64,000 nt of DNA, taken from contig CAYMSF010000013.1 of NCBI GenBank assembly GCA_964392985.1, forward strand, positions 1-64,000, written 5' to 3'. Numbering within the stretch: the first letter of the stretch is position 1; every line of letters begins with the position of its first letter. Source of the stretch: CAYMSF01 sp964392985 (GTDB taxonomy: Bacteria; Verrucomicrobiota; Lentisphaeria; Victivallales; Victivallaceae). Shown piece after piece: positions 8,587 through 17,181 of this stretch. Made by a program: the position numbers and the translations under genes. The notes below the pieces were generated by a model. That model did no database searches. It was not told the origin of the DNA and saw nothing but the letters and a program-made list of their open reading frames with translations.

Positions 8587-9084
8587 ATGAGACGAACAAT
8601 AATAATTTGCTGTTCAGTATTCGCTATGTTTGGGGCTGTTTCCCTCTTTTCCAGCGGCGAGAGCGCAAAAACTTATTCTGACCTGGACCGGGATATTATC
8701 AAAGCATATAACAGCAATCCGCGCAATACGGCTGAAGTGTATGTCAATTCAATGTCCATTCTCGAAAAAGCATCAAAAGAAGATAACTCAACGGGCGTGG
8801 CATGGCAGTTGAAAGCACGAAAACTGGTTACGGTGTCCTGTTACTACGAATGTACTCAAGCTATTGACAAAAAACTCTATCGGCAGGCATATATCTGGGC
8901 GAAGCGCGGCGAGAAAAATGGTACAACTACCGGGAAAGTCGGAGAAGTTCCAGTGCGGAATTTATATGACTATCTAAGTTTTGCCGGCAAGGAACTTCAA
9001 GAAACACCTATGGTGAAAAATAGCAATCCCAATGAATTATCCCAGCAGATTGAGAATCATAGTAATGTGACCGCAATTCATTAG
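8587..9084 (+). CDS. secreted helical partner of the repeat protein, unknown function
   Basis: A 165-residue protein, not recognised. The start at 8587 (MRRTIIICC) is supported by an AAGGA upstream and by the signal peptide that follows (TIIICCSVFAMFGAVSLFSS). The mature part is mainly helical. A middle segment (CYYECTQAIDKKLYRQAYIWAKRGEK, here split for reading at residue ~95) resembles a TPR/Sel1-like helical pair, with two cysteines three residues apart. It starts two bases after the repeat-protein stop, so the two are co-translated and probably act together, perhaps as subunit and periplasmic chaperone or anchor. That role is inferred only from the pairing. Confidence 0.6.
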   Translation: MRRTIIICCSVFAMFGAVSLFSSGESAKTYSDLDRDIIKAYNSNPRNTAEVYVNSMSILEKASKEDNSTGVAWQLKARKLVTVSCYYECTQAIDKKLYRQAYIWAKRGEKNGTTTGKVGEVPVRNLYDYLSFAGKELQETPMVKNSNPNELSQQIENHSNVTAIH

Positions 9085-9202
9085 CGCTGGACACCATGCA
9101 GGAGCGTTATCAGTCCAACAGGTTTTTTATCTTTCGTCTTGGTGGTTTTTCACAACGCTTTACAAATACCCCTTTGAAATCTTCTCAGGCGGCAAATGTC
9201 AA

Positions 9203-10303
9203 TTAATTGATTGCCGGTTTTGCGAGTGCAGGTTCTGCGGGTATTTTCTTCTTGCCGTCGAAAACAAAGAACAAACCGGAAAGAATATTAAAAGTTAGAA
9301 TTAACGCGGTATAAAGTAACGGTATCGTTATATACTTATCGACTCCGGCGGCGGAGAGAATGGCAAAAATAGTCGCATCTCTGAGTCCTACTCCGGAGAT
9401 AGTCAATGGAATCAACCCGGCGATATTGCCGATAATAATTGCTGAACTCAGCGCCAGAAAATGCAGGTTACCTGCGCCGAGACCTTTGGCGATGAAATAT
9501 ACTACCGCAACCAGATTCAAATCAACAAAGATAATTGTCACTAATGTCATTAAAGAAAAGAGTTTAATTTCAGCGCGGTAGATGTCTGTTGCCGCGGTGA
9601 TTCTGCTGATGGCATTGTTACTGTGTTTGTCGCCGAAGCGCATCAACAAACCAATCGGTTTAATTTTTTCGAGTAATTTATGATAAAAAATTGCCATCAT
9701 GGCCGCCAAACCGAAAATACACATTCCGAGTAGCCCTGAGATTATGGCAACATGCATTAACTTGGTTTCGAGACCGAGTGAACTCAAATCAACACTCATT
9801 AATAGCGGAATAGTCAGTAGAATCAACACAATCGCGGTCGAAAACAGACCGACCATGCCGACAATCCGGTCAATAAGAATGGTGAATGCGCCTTCAATTT
9901 TCGCACCTTTTGGGGTTCTGGAATTGAGAAACGCAATTTTGGCCAGATCACCGCCGATAGCGCCACCGGGGATCACGAGTGAAAAGAAATAGGCTTTCAT
10001 CGTTAGCGAAACGGCATCAGGGAGATTCATATTAATCTTCATTACCTGCGCCAGTTTATACCAGCGCCAGGCGCAGACAAACATGTGCAATCCAAAGCAG
10101 AATGCTGCAGGAATCAACCAGATATAGTTGAAATCTTTGAAGCCTTCAACAACCTTAGCATAGTTACTGCTGATGAGCCATCCGATAATTCCGCCAGTCA
10201 GACCGATTCTGAATATAAACCAGAAAATATCTTTAACGATATTCTTTTTTTTACCCGGGACCAGTTCACTTTCCAACGCGATTATATCGTCACCTGTTTC
10301 CAT
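9203..10303 (-). CDS. flippase-like integral membrane protein (lysylphosphatidylglycerol synthase TM-type, UPF0104)
   Basis: 366 residues with seven to eight hydrophobic segments and the family hallmarks: a WRWYKLA-type motif near residue 75, then PGGAIGGDLAKIAFLNSRTPKGAKIEGAFTIL with the conserved Asp/Arg pattern, and a late ISGVGLRDATIF. This family is related to the membrane half of MprF and to GtrA-like/flippase proteins; many members are of unknown function and are thought to move lipids. It follows gcvPB by 67 bases in the same direction without a clear terminator, so it may be co-transcribed with the glycine cleavage genes, although the functional link is obscure. Confidence 0.75.
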   Translation of the reverse strand: METGDDIIALESELVPGKKKNIVKDIFWFIFRIGLTGGIIGWLISSNYAKVVEGFKDFNYIWLIPAAFCFGLHMFVCAWRWYKLAQVMKINMNLPDAVSLTMKAYFFSLVIPGGAIGGDLAKIAFLNSRTPKGAKIEGAFTILIDRIVGMVGLFSTAIVLILLTIPLLMSVDLSSLGLETKLMHVAIISGLLGMCIFGLAAMMAIFYHKLLEKIKPIGLLMRFGDKHSNNAISRITAATDIYRAEIKLFSLMTLVTIIFVDLNLVAVVYFIAKGLGAGNLHFLALSSAIIIGNIAGLIPLTISGVGLRDATIFAILSAAGVDKYITIPLLYTALILTFNILSGLFFVFDGKKKIPAEPALAKPAIN

Positions 10304-10370
10304 CTATTACCTGTCTTTCAGTGGCATTTATTTTATTGCGGCGCAGTCTTGTCCGATATACGTTTTCAGT

Positions 10371-11822
10371 TTAACCCAGGTCGGATAAAACCGGTGTTCG
10401 TGCTGCTCTGGTTTCGTCAAGCCTGCCCACCGGGGTTGATATTGGCGCCCGCTTGATTGATTCCGGATCTGATTCGACCAGATTGACGATTTCAATCATG
10501 GTAGCGATAAACTGATCCATCGTCTCTTTTGACTCAGTTTCGGTTGGTTCAATCATTAACGCTTCCGGAACGATTAACGGAAAATACATTGTTGGCGGGT
10601 GGAAACCGCGATCAATAAGCGCCTTGGCGATATCGAGCGCGTGAATACCGTGTTCCGCCTGTCTGGTCGCGGACAAAACACACTCGTGCATGGAAAACCG
10701 GTCATACTTGATATCGAAATAGGGGGCGAGTTTACAGCGGATATAGTTGGCATTGAGTACTGCGTTTTCGCTGATTCTACGGAAACCATCCTTGCCAAGT
10801 GTCAACATATAGGCGTAGGCGCGGAGAATAATTCCGAAATTACCGTAGAAAGGCGCGATGTAGCCGATACTGTCTTCAAAATTATATTCCAAGGCATAAG
10901 TTCCGTCTGTACGTTTGGCAACACGTGAAACCGGCAGATAAGGTACCAGGCATTCCGCCACGCCAACCGGACCGGAACCGGGGCCGCCGCCGCCATGCGG
11001 CGTTGAAAATGTTTTATGGAGATTGACATGCATAACATCAAACCCGAGATCGCCTGGTCTGACACGACCGATAATAGCGTTAAAATTAGCGCCGTCGCAA
11101 TAGCATAAACCGCCCGCTTGATGAACCATTTCGCAGATTTGCTGCACATTCTGATCAAACAATCCGAGAGTATTGGGGCAGGTGAGCATCAAGCCGGCAA
11201 CATTTTCATTGAGATGTTTTTTTAAATCTTCCAAATCGACATTGCCGTTTTCATCAGAGACGATTTCGACGGTATCGAAACCGGCAACGGCGGCGCTGGC
11301 CGGGTTGGTGCCATGTGCAGCATCCGGAATCAACATTATTTTACGTTTTTCATCACCTCTGGCGTGATGGTAGGCGGCGATAAGCATAATCCCGGTAAGT
11401 TCACCATGCGCTCCGGCAAGCGGCTGCATGGTACAGGCGGAAAACCCCAGCAGTTCACTGAGGATGCGTTCTGATTCATAGATTACCGCGAGCGCTCCCT
11501 GTGTCAGGATTCCGCCATGGCGCAGTTGCGGCAATAACGGATGCAGGTCGGCAAAGCCGGGCAGGGCGGCAATTCTTTCATGAAATTTCGGATTATATTT
11601 CATTGTGCATGAGCCGAGCGGATAAAAGTTAGTATCCACACCCATATTTTTGCGGCTCAAGGCGGTGAAATGGCGGATTGCCTCTAATTCGGATACTTCC
11701 GGCAAGCCAGCCGGTTTGCTACGGCGGAATTTTGCCGGGATGGCATTTTCAGCTGGTACATCTGCAACAGGGAGTGTGACACCGCGACGTCCGGCTTTGC
11801 CAAGTTCAAATATTAATTTCAT
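10371..11822 (-). CDS. gcvPB: glycine dehydrogenase (decarboxylating) subunit 2
   Basis: PLP-binding beta subunit of split P-protein; with GcvPA it decarboxylates glycine and passes the aminomethyl group to lipoyl-GcvH. The PLP lysine lies in LHKTFSTPHGGGGPGSGPVG (about residue 270), preceded by the DGANFNAI segment. The N-terminal PLGSCTMKYNPK motif is also typical. 483 residues is the normal size for the two-subunit form found in many anaerobes and thermophiles. Its start overlaps the end of gcvPA by four bases, giving strict coupling and stoichiometry. Confidence 0.95.
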   Translation of the reverse strand: MKLIFELGKAGRRGVTLPVADVPAENAIPAKFRRSKPAGLPEVSELEAIRHFTALSRKNMGVDTNFYPLGSCTMKYNPKFHERIAALPGFADLHPLLPQLRHGGILTQGALAVIYESERILSELLGFSACTMQPLAGAHGELTGIMLIAAYHHARGDEKRKIMLIPDAAHGTNPASAAVAGFDTVEIVSDENGNVDLEDLKKHLNENVAGLMLTCPNTLGLFDQNVQQICEMVHQAGGLCYCDGANFNAIIGRVRPGDLGFDVMHVNLHKTFSTPHGGGGPGSGPVGVAECLVPYLPVSRVAKRTDGTYALEYNFEDSIGYIAPFYGNFGIILRAYAYMLTLGKDGFRRISENAVLNANYIRCKLAPYFDIKYDRFSMHECVLSATRQAEHGIHALDIAKALIDRGFHPPTMYFPLIVPEALMIEPTETESKETMDQFIATMIEIVNLVESDPESIKRAPISTPVGRLDETRAARTPVLSDLG

Positions 11823-13153
11823 ATTACTGCCTCCAAAGCGTTGGCCAAAGCTTTTATTTCTTCGCGGGTACGCTTTTCGGTAACAGCGATAAGAAGTTGA
11901 TTTTTACGGTCAGGGTAATATCTTCCCAACGGGAAGCCTGCGGCAAAACCTTTATCAATCATTCGGCCGGCAATTTCTGCGGCATCTCCAGGCAGTTGAA
12001 TCACGAATTCATTGAAAAAGGCATTCCCTCCTACCGGAGTAATTCCCGGAATTTTTAAGATTTCGGCGCGGGTGAAAGCGGCTTTGGCGGCACACAGTTC
12101 TGCTACTTCAATAAGGCCTTGTTTCCCCAGGCAGGTAAGATAAATCAGCGCGGTGAGAGCACAAAGATTTTCGTTGGAGCAGATATTGGACATGGCAGCG
12201 GCGCGGCGGATATGTTGTTCGCGCGTTTGCAGGGTCAAGACAAATCCTTCCCGTCCGGATGCATCAACAGTGCGGCCGCAAATTCTTCCCGGCATTTTTC
12301 TCATGTGTTTTTCGGTCGTAGCCATAAATCCCAGATATGGACCGCCGAAACTGAGCGGAATTCCCATGCTCTGTCCTTCGCCGGTGACAATGTCAAATCC
12401 CATTTCGCCGGGAGGAGTTAATAATGCCAGCGCAATCGGATAACATGAACATACTGCAAGCGCCCCTTTGGCGTGAACATCGGCAACAACATCTTTCCAG
12501 TCTTCTATAGCGCCGAAAACATTGGGATACTGGACAATAACACAGGCGGTATCCCCGGAAACCGCCGCCATTAAACGGTCTTTGGCGGAATCATCTATTC
12601 CTGCCGGCACTTGTATGAGCTCAATATCCAGATTGTTACTGTAACATTCAATCATTTTCCGGAAAATCGGCGAAACCGCTTCGGAAATTACCGCCTGCCG
12701 GCGTTTAGTAATGCGCGCTGCCATCATCATCGCTTCGAACAACGCCGTGCCCCCATCATAAAGCGAGGCGTTGGCAACCGGCATTCCTGTCAGTCTGCAA
12801 ATTACAGATTGATATTCAAAAATTGCCTGCAATGTGCCTTGAGAAGCCTCAGGTTGATATGGTGTGTAGGCGGTATAAAACTCCGACCTGCCGGTAATTT
12901 CGCCGACAGCGGCGGGAATAATGTGATCGTAATAACCTGCGCCAAGAAAATTAACCAGTTCGGTGGCATTTTTTTCGGCAAGTGTTTTAAGTCTTCTGGT
13001 AACTTCGTATTCGGATAGTCCAGGCTGAATATTGGCAAGTTCTGGAGGTGGCACCGTGATATGGGCCATCTTCCACATTGCGTCAAAGCTGTCACAACCG
13101 ACAGTCTGGAACATCTCCCGTATATCATCTCCGGTATTGGCTATATAGGGCAA
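11819..13153 (-). CDS. gcvPA: glycine dehydrogenase (decarboxylating) subunit 1
   Basis: Alpha subunit of split glycine decarboxylase, 444 residues. It begins with the family sequence (MPYIANTGDDIREM) and contains FLGAGYYDHIIPAAV, YTPYQPEASQGTLQAIFEYQ and LTGMPVANASLYDGGTALFEA, all strongly conserved in GcvPA. The start codon is TTG at 13153, backed by GGAG eight bases upstream. It lies 102 bases downstream of gcvH and overlaps gcvPB by four bases. No gcvT or lpd is in the window, so the T protein and lipoamide dehydrogenase must be encoded elsewhere. Confidence 0.95.
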   Translation of the reverse strand: MPYIANTGDDIREMFQTVGCDSFDAMWKMAHITVPPPELANIQPGLSEYEVTRRLKTLAEKNATELVNFLGAGYYDHIIPAAVGEITGRSEFYTAYTPYQPEASQGTLQAIFEYQSVICRLTGMPVANASLYDGGTALFEAMMMAARITKRRQAVISEAVSPIFRKMIECYSNNLDIELIQVPAGIDDSAKDRLMAAVSGDTACVIVQYPNVFGAIEDWKDVVADVHAKGALAVCSCYPIALALLTPPGEMGFDIVTGEGQSMGIPLSFGGPYLGFMATTEKHMRKMPGRICGRTVDASGREGFVLTLQTREQHIRRAAAMSNICSNENLCALTALIYLTCLGKQGLIEVAELCAAKAAFTRAEILKIPGITPVGGNAFFNEFVIQLPGDAAEIAGRMIDKGFAAGFPLGRYYPDRKNQLLIAVTEKRTREEIKALANALEAVI

Positions 13154-13255
13154 TTAATATTCTCCAGGTAATTTTTATGTTTACCGGCAGTCATCTACCG
13201 CCGGAAGGTGTTAAATGAAATACTTATAATTTCTAATCCGGCGGGTGATTACGAA

Positions 13256-13627
13256 TTAAGCCTGTTCCTTGAGAAACTTTTGATAGGCTGATGCCGTCAT
13301 CATGTCATCAAGTTCAGTAGTGTCTATATTTGCCAGTTTGCACAACCAGCCTTTTTCTTCCGGAGATTCATTTATCAGACCAGGTTCGTCTTCGAGAACA
13401 TCGTTGACGGCGACAACTGTTCCACTCAGCGGACTGTACACATCTGATGCCGCTTTGACGGATTCTACAACGCCGATGGTATCGCCGACGATAAAATCTT
13501 CATCCTCATTCGGCAGTTCAACATAGGTAATATCGCCAAGTTGTTTTGCGGCGTATTCAGAAATACCGACGGTTGCTTCTTCGCCAATAACTTCTATCCA
13601 CTCATGATCTTCTGTATAATACTTCAT
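13256..13627 (-). CDS. gcvH: glycine cleavage system H protein
   Basis: Lipoyl carrier that shuttles the methylamine group between P and T proteins. The lipoylated lysine sits in GVVESVKAASDVYSPLSG, the family signature. The preceding GDITYVELPN and the C-terminal GWLCKLA are also typical. I choose the ATG at 13627 (MKYYTEDHEWIEV, 123 residues) because AAGGA lies eight bases upstream; a TTG two codons earlier is also in frame. It is the first gene of the gcvH-gcvPA-gcvPB unit and is preceded by a perfect TTGAT-N4-ATCAA palindrome. Confidence 0.95.
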   Translation of the reverse strand: MKYYTEDHEWIEVIGEEATVGISEYAAKQLGDITYVELPNEDEDFIVGDTIGVVESVKAASDVYSPLSGTVVAVNDVLEDEPGLINESPEEKGWLCKLANIDTTELDDMMTASAYQKFLKEQA

Positions 13628-13644
13628 TTTCAAATTCCTTTATA

Positions 13645-13667
13645 AAAATAATTTTGATATTTATCAA
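13645..13667 (-). promoter_or_regulatory. FNR/CRP-type palindrome upstream of gcvH
   Basis: TTGATATTTATCAA (13654-13667) is a perfect TTGAT-N4-ATCAA inverted repeat, ending 27 bases before the gcvH ATG. Read on the minus strand, TTGATA could also be a -35, with TATAAA 17 bases further on, but the transcript would then start almost at the ribosome binding site. Binding by an FNR/CRP-type repressor or activator is therefore the alternative. The match is exact; the function is inferred. Confidence 0.4.
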
Positions 13668-14026
13668 GTCAAATCATAAATATGCCGGAGTGAGTCGCAA
13701 TTTGAGTTCTTTTCCGGACTCTATTATTTTTTACCGGAGAAGCGACACATTTCAGTCCTTTTTATGACATGACACGGGTGCACGAAAAAAAGCACACCAG
13801 CATTTAAACATTTTAATAATAAAAAGCAAGCCGTAAAATACAATAAAAATGAAAAAAAACAATTTTTTTTCGAAATTAACATAAAATTAGCAAAATCGTC
13901 GCATTCATCGAGCAAAAAATATTAACAGCGTTAATGGCAATATTGGAAAAAGCGGATTGTATTTTAATCCTTCTGCCGCTTGCCTTTATTTCCTTTTAAC
14001 AGAAAGGCATTGCGGTTCAGAATGTT
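13668..14026. other. gene-free stretch between gcvH and the ABC exporter; terminator-like hairpins at one end
   Basis: This AT-rich 359-base gap separates two minus-strand units. At 13981-14009 TGCCTTT pairs perfectly with AAAGGCA. At 13951-13980 AGCGG pairs with CCGCT and is followed on the minus strand by TTTTTCC. Together these form a likely terminator for the exporter gene. The remainder (13668-13950) should hold the gcvH promoter and leader. I looked for the conserved glycine-riboswitch cores and did not find them. Confidence 0.45.
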
Positions 14027-15769
14027 TTATTGCATTGCGAGGCTGTCTTCAAGCTCGTTGGTTTTTGACTGAACGGTGTATAGCTTCAGGTAAGTGCCAT
14101 CTTGAGCCATTAATTCATTGTGTGTACCGAGTTGGTCGATATGACCATCGCGCAATACCACTATTTTGTCGGCGTTACGTATTGTGGATAACCGGTGAGC
14201 TATAATAATTGTAGTGCGTCCTCTCATCATGTTATCAAGCGCAAGTTGCACCAGTTTTTCTGAAACGGTGTCCAATGCACTAGTCGCTTCGTCCAGAATG
14301 AGAATTGCCGGGTCTTTCAAAATAGCTCTGGCGATGGCCAGTCGTTGTTTCTGTCCACCGGAAAGACTGGCCCCGTTTTCGCCAATGACAGTATCGTAAC
14401 CTTTTTCAAGTTTATTGGCAAATTCTGCGACGTTTGCCTGTTCTGCGGCGTGGATTATATCCGCTTCGGTGGCATTTGCCCGGGCGTAGGCAATATTTTC
14501 GCGCAGGGTGCCGCTGAACAAAAAAGGTTCCTGTAAAACCACGCCAATGTTGGCTCGGTAAGATTCCTGAGAATATCTGCGGATGTCAACATCATCAACC
14601 CTGATACAACCTTCAGTGACATCATAGAAACGCAACAACAGGTTGCTTATGGTCGATTTTCCGCACCCGGAAGGGCCAACCAGCGCTATTTTTTCGCCGG
14701 GATTGATTTGCAATGTCAAGTTCCAGATTACCGGAGCATCACGGTAACTGAATGATACATTTTCGAAATTGATGATTCCTTTAAAACGGCTGGCGGTAAT
14801 CGGATCGGCGTCATCTTTGATTTCCGGAATGACCCGCAACAGTTTGACAACGCGTTCCGCCCCGGCCAACCCCTGGGACAGCGTATTCATTTGTGACGCG
14901 AGCGCGGCTATCGGTCCTATCTGCAATCCGATATAAGTATAAAATGCGACAAACTCACCCATTGTAAAATCAGGCGGGCTGACCTCGTTGATGCCAAATC
15001 CGATTATTACCAGATAAGTAATCACCGCCATCGTTTCGTAAGTTCCGCCACAAATATTGCTGGTTTTATTAATATCCAGCGCAATATCCAGCGTCGGACG
15101 CATTGAAGTAAAAAATTGGCGGCGTTCAGAACGTTCCTTTGAGAATGATTTTACCACCTTTATGCCGTTGATATTTTCGGCTAAATTAGCGGATATTTCC
15201 GACATTTTTTCTTGAAGCGCCAGTGATTTTTTACGCAAAGCACCATTGAAATAATAAAAATTAATAAAATGCAATGGTAGCGCCAACATGGCGATTAAGG
15301 CCATTTTCCAGTCAAGCAGAAAAAGCATTATCGTTACCAGCGCCATCGTAAAAAACTGGTCTACCATAGCAATGCACAAACTTACCAGTCCCTGCAGTAA
15401 TGACACGTCACTAATTACATTTGAAATTAATTTCCCGGTACGGTATTCTTCATAAAACCGCAGTGATAGACTTTGCAGATGTTTGAATATTCGCTGCCGG
15501 ACATCAAGCAATACTCTGGTAACGGTATAGGTACCGAGAAAACCGGTAATCATCCGCATGGCAAAACGAAGAACATAAACCAGCAGCATGACGATACATA
15601 CCACCACAAATAGCATATAATCGTGGCCCGGTATGATCCGGTCGATGGTAATCTGAAGCAGTCTCGGCATGACCAGCGCTAAGCTGGAAAATATGATTGA
15701 GGTGACTGCGGATAATACAATTAAGCCGCGATATTGTCGCAAAAGACTGGATATTTTAAATTCAATCAC
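14027..15769 (-). CDS. ABC exporter, fused permease-ATPase (MsbA/multidrug type)
   Basis: 580-residue half-transporter. Residues 1-320 hold six membrane segments of the type IV exporter fold. The nucleotide-binding domain follows with Walker A GPSGCGKST, the LSGGQKQR signature, Walker B ILILDEAT and the switch histidine in IIAHRLSTI. It should work as a homodimer, exporting a lipid, drug or peptide. The closest general class is the MsbA/LmrA-like one, but the substrate cannot be read from sequence. The start is GTG at 15769 with GGATG seven bases upstream. It stands alone, with hairpins after its stop. Confidence 0.9.
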   Translation of the reverse strand: MIEFKISSLLRQYRGLIVLSAVTSIIFSSLALVMPRLLQITIDRIIPGHDYMLFVVVCIVMLLVYVLRFAMRMITGFLGTYTVTRVLLDVRQRIFKHLQSLSLRFYEEYRTGKLISNVISDVSLLQGLVSLCIAMVDQFFTMALVTIMLFLLDWKMALIAMLALPLHFINFYYFNGALRKKSLALQEKMSEISANLAENINGIKVVKSFSKERSERRQFFTSMRPTLDIALDINKTSNICGGTYETMAVITYLVIIGFGINEVSPPDFTMGEFVAFYTYIGLQIGPIAALASQMNTLSQGLAGAERVVKLLRVIPEIKDDADPITASRFKGIINFENVSFSYRDAPVIWNLTLQINPGEKIALVGPSGCGKSTISNLLLRFYDVTEGCIRVDDVDIRRYSQESYRANIGVVLQEPFLFSGTLRENIAYARANATEADIIHAAEQANVAEFANKLEKGYDTVIGENGASLSGGQKQRLAIARAILKDPAILILDEATSALDTVSEKLVQLALDNMMRGRTTIIIAHRLSTIRNADKIVVLRDGHIDQLGTHNELMAQDGTYLKLYTVQSKTNELEDSLAMQ

Positions 15770-15985
15770 AGTTTACATCCGTTACTGACAAATGCCAGTT
15801 TTGGTGTTTTTTTTATTCAGAAAACAATATGGATACATGTGGTCTGACTATATTTTTATTATGTCAGGAATCGCACAAATCACCACTTTTTAACCTAATC
15901 TGGAAAAAACAAAAAACAAGTAATTACAGTATGCAGGATACAAAATTATTGATGTTTTCGCGAATGATATAATTCACAGCGGTTA

Positions 15986-16408
15986 TTATTCCTGCCCCGG
16001 TTTGGTTGTCCTGGACTGTTTTATCGCACCGCGTTGTTTTTTTGATTGCAGACGTCGTTGAACAGAGCCTGCGGTCGGTTTGGTTGGACGGCGTTTTCTT
16101 GGGGGAACAAGAACGGTACGGATTAAATTGGCCAGTCGTTCCAATGCATCGTCACGGTTCTGTCGCTGGGTACGAAATCGTTGCGCCTCGATAATCAATT
16201 CCCCCGTTGAAGTAATCCGTGGTCCAGCTTTGCTTAACAGTCGTAACCGGACCGGCTCCGGCAGTGCCGTTGTTTTGCTCAGGTTGTACCGTAACCGGAC
16301 CGCCGTTGCTACTTTATTCACATTTTGCCCGCCGGGACCGGAAGACTGGAAAAATTCCTCGACGAGTTCTTCGTCGGGAATCAAAATTTTTTCAGAAATT
16401 CTTAACAT
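15986..16408 (-). CDS. arfB: alternative ribosome-rescue factor (peptidyl-tRNA hydrolase ArfB/YaeJ)
   Basis: 140-residue release-factor-like protein that rescues ribosomes stalled on non-stop mRNA. The catalytic GGQ is at residues 26-28 in SSGPGGQNVNKVATAVRLR. There is no codon-recognition domain. The C-terminus is a basic tail (RPTKPTAGSVQRRLQSKKQRG) that in ArfB enters the empty mRNA channel. Its ATG follows the stop of the unknown 249-residue gene without any gap, so the two are translationally coupled. Confidence 0.92.
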   Translation of the reverse strand: MLRISEKILIPDEELVEEFFQSSGPGGQNVNKVATAVRLRYNLSKTTALPEPVRLRLLSKAGPRITSTGELIIEAQRFRTQRQNRDDALERLANLIRTVLVPPRKRRPTKPTAGSVQRRLQSKKQRGAIKQSRTTKPGQE

Positions 16409-17158
16409 TCAACTTATCCATGGCAGAAAATTTGACAATACTTTTTCCCATATTTCACTGGCGGAAATTGATGATGTTTCAATTTCAGTGTCAACCTCTT
16501 TAATTCCGAAATTTGCGGCCAGACAAACATTCATCCATAGAAATTGTTCATGACCAAGCTGCTCAATAGTCTGGCAGAATGTGGCAAGCGGCATTGCTTT
16601 GTTAAGTACCTTCAAACACATTGCCGGTGACCGTTTCACCTTTACCGGACGTATTATAGAGCATGAAACGTCATAGTCAAGTGTGTACATCTCCATTTCG
16701 GGATGTTCAATCTGCGGGTCGAACAGTCCGGGATCATCGACATAGCCGGCTTCGATGATTGCAGAGAACCGGCTTGTACTTTTCAAGGCGGCATTATGAA
16801 TTGCCGTGCCGATGTTGCCGTTGCGACAATCAGCAGCAAATTTGTGCCATGCCCAGTCTTCAGACATGATCAACCGCCGTCCTTTTTTAGATGAATAGAC
16901 GCTTTTCAGCATCGGGTCCATACCTTTGGAGAGGTAGAGTCCGCAGGAAATTGTATCGCGGATGTTTTCGTCCCAGGTGAAACTGAATTTACCAAATTTA
17001 AAGAAGGGCAAATCTGTCGACGGCACCAGCCACCACGAAGTCATGGTAGGCTGAAAATGATTATATGGGCGCCGGGTCAGACGCGGTGCATCTGCCGGCA
17101 GTATCGCCTCAACGGATTCACAAAGTTTCCGGGGCGACTTGTTCTCACAGAATATCAA
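16409..17158 (-). CDS. conserved-looking protein of unknown function
   Basis: 249 residues, no family recognised. It has no signal peptide or membrane segment. It is rich in Trp/Phe in the first third (TSWWLVPSTDLPFFKFGKFSFTW) and contains several scattered cysteines that do not form a classic cluster motif. It lies 23 bases downstream of the RamA-like activator gene and directly abuts arfB, so it is the middle gene of a three-gene minus-strand run. A link with corrinoid activation is possible from position alone. Confidence 0.5.
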   Translation of the reverse strand: MIFCENKSPRKLCESVEAILPADAPRLTRRPYNHFQPTMTSWWLVPSTDLPFFKFGKFSFTWDENIRDTISCGLYLSKGMDPMLKSVYSSKKGRRLIMSEDWAWHKFAADCRNGNIGTAIHNAALKSTSRFSAIIEAGYVDDPGLFDPQIEHPEMEMYTLDYDVSCSIIRPVKVKRSPAMCLKVLNKAMPLATFCQTIEQLGHEQFLWMNVCLAANFGIKEVDTEIETSSISASEIWEKVLSNFLPWIS

Positions 17159-17181
17159 ATTTGCTTCTCCGTTAGCCGTTG

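Noticed and set aside
13628..13950. Glycine riboswitch ahead of gcvH
   Set aside because: The conserved paired-aptamer core sequences were not found in the minus-strand leader.
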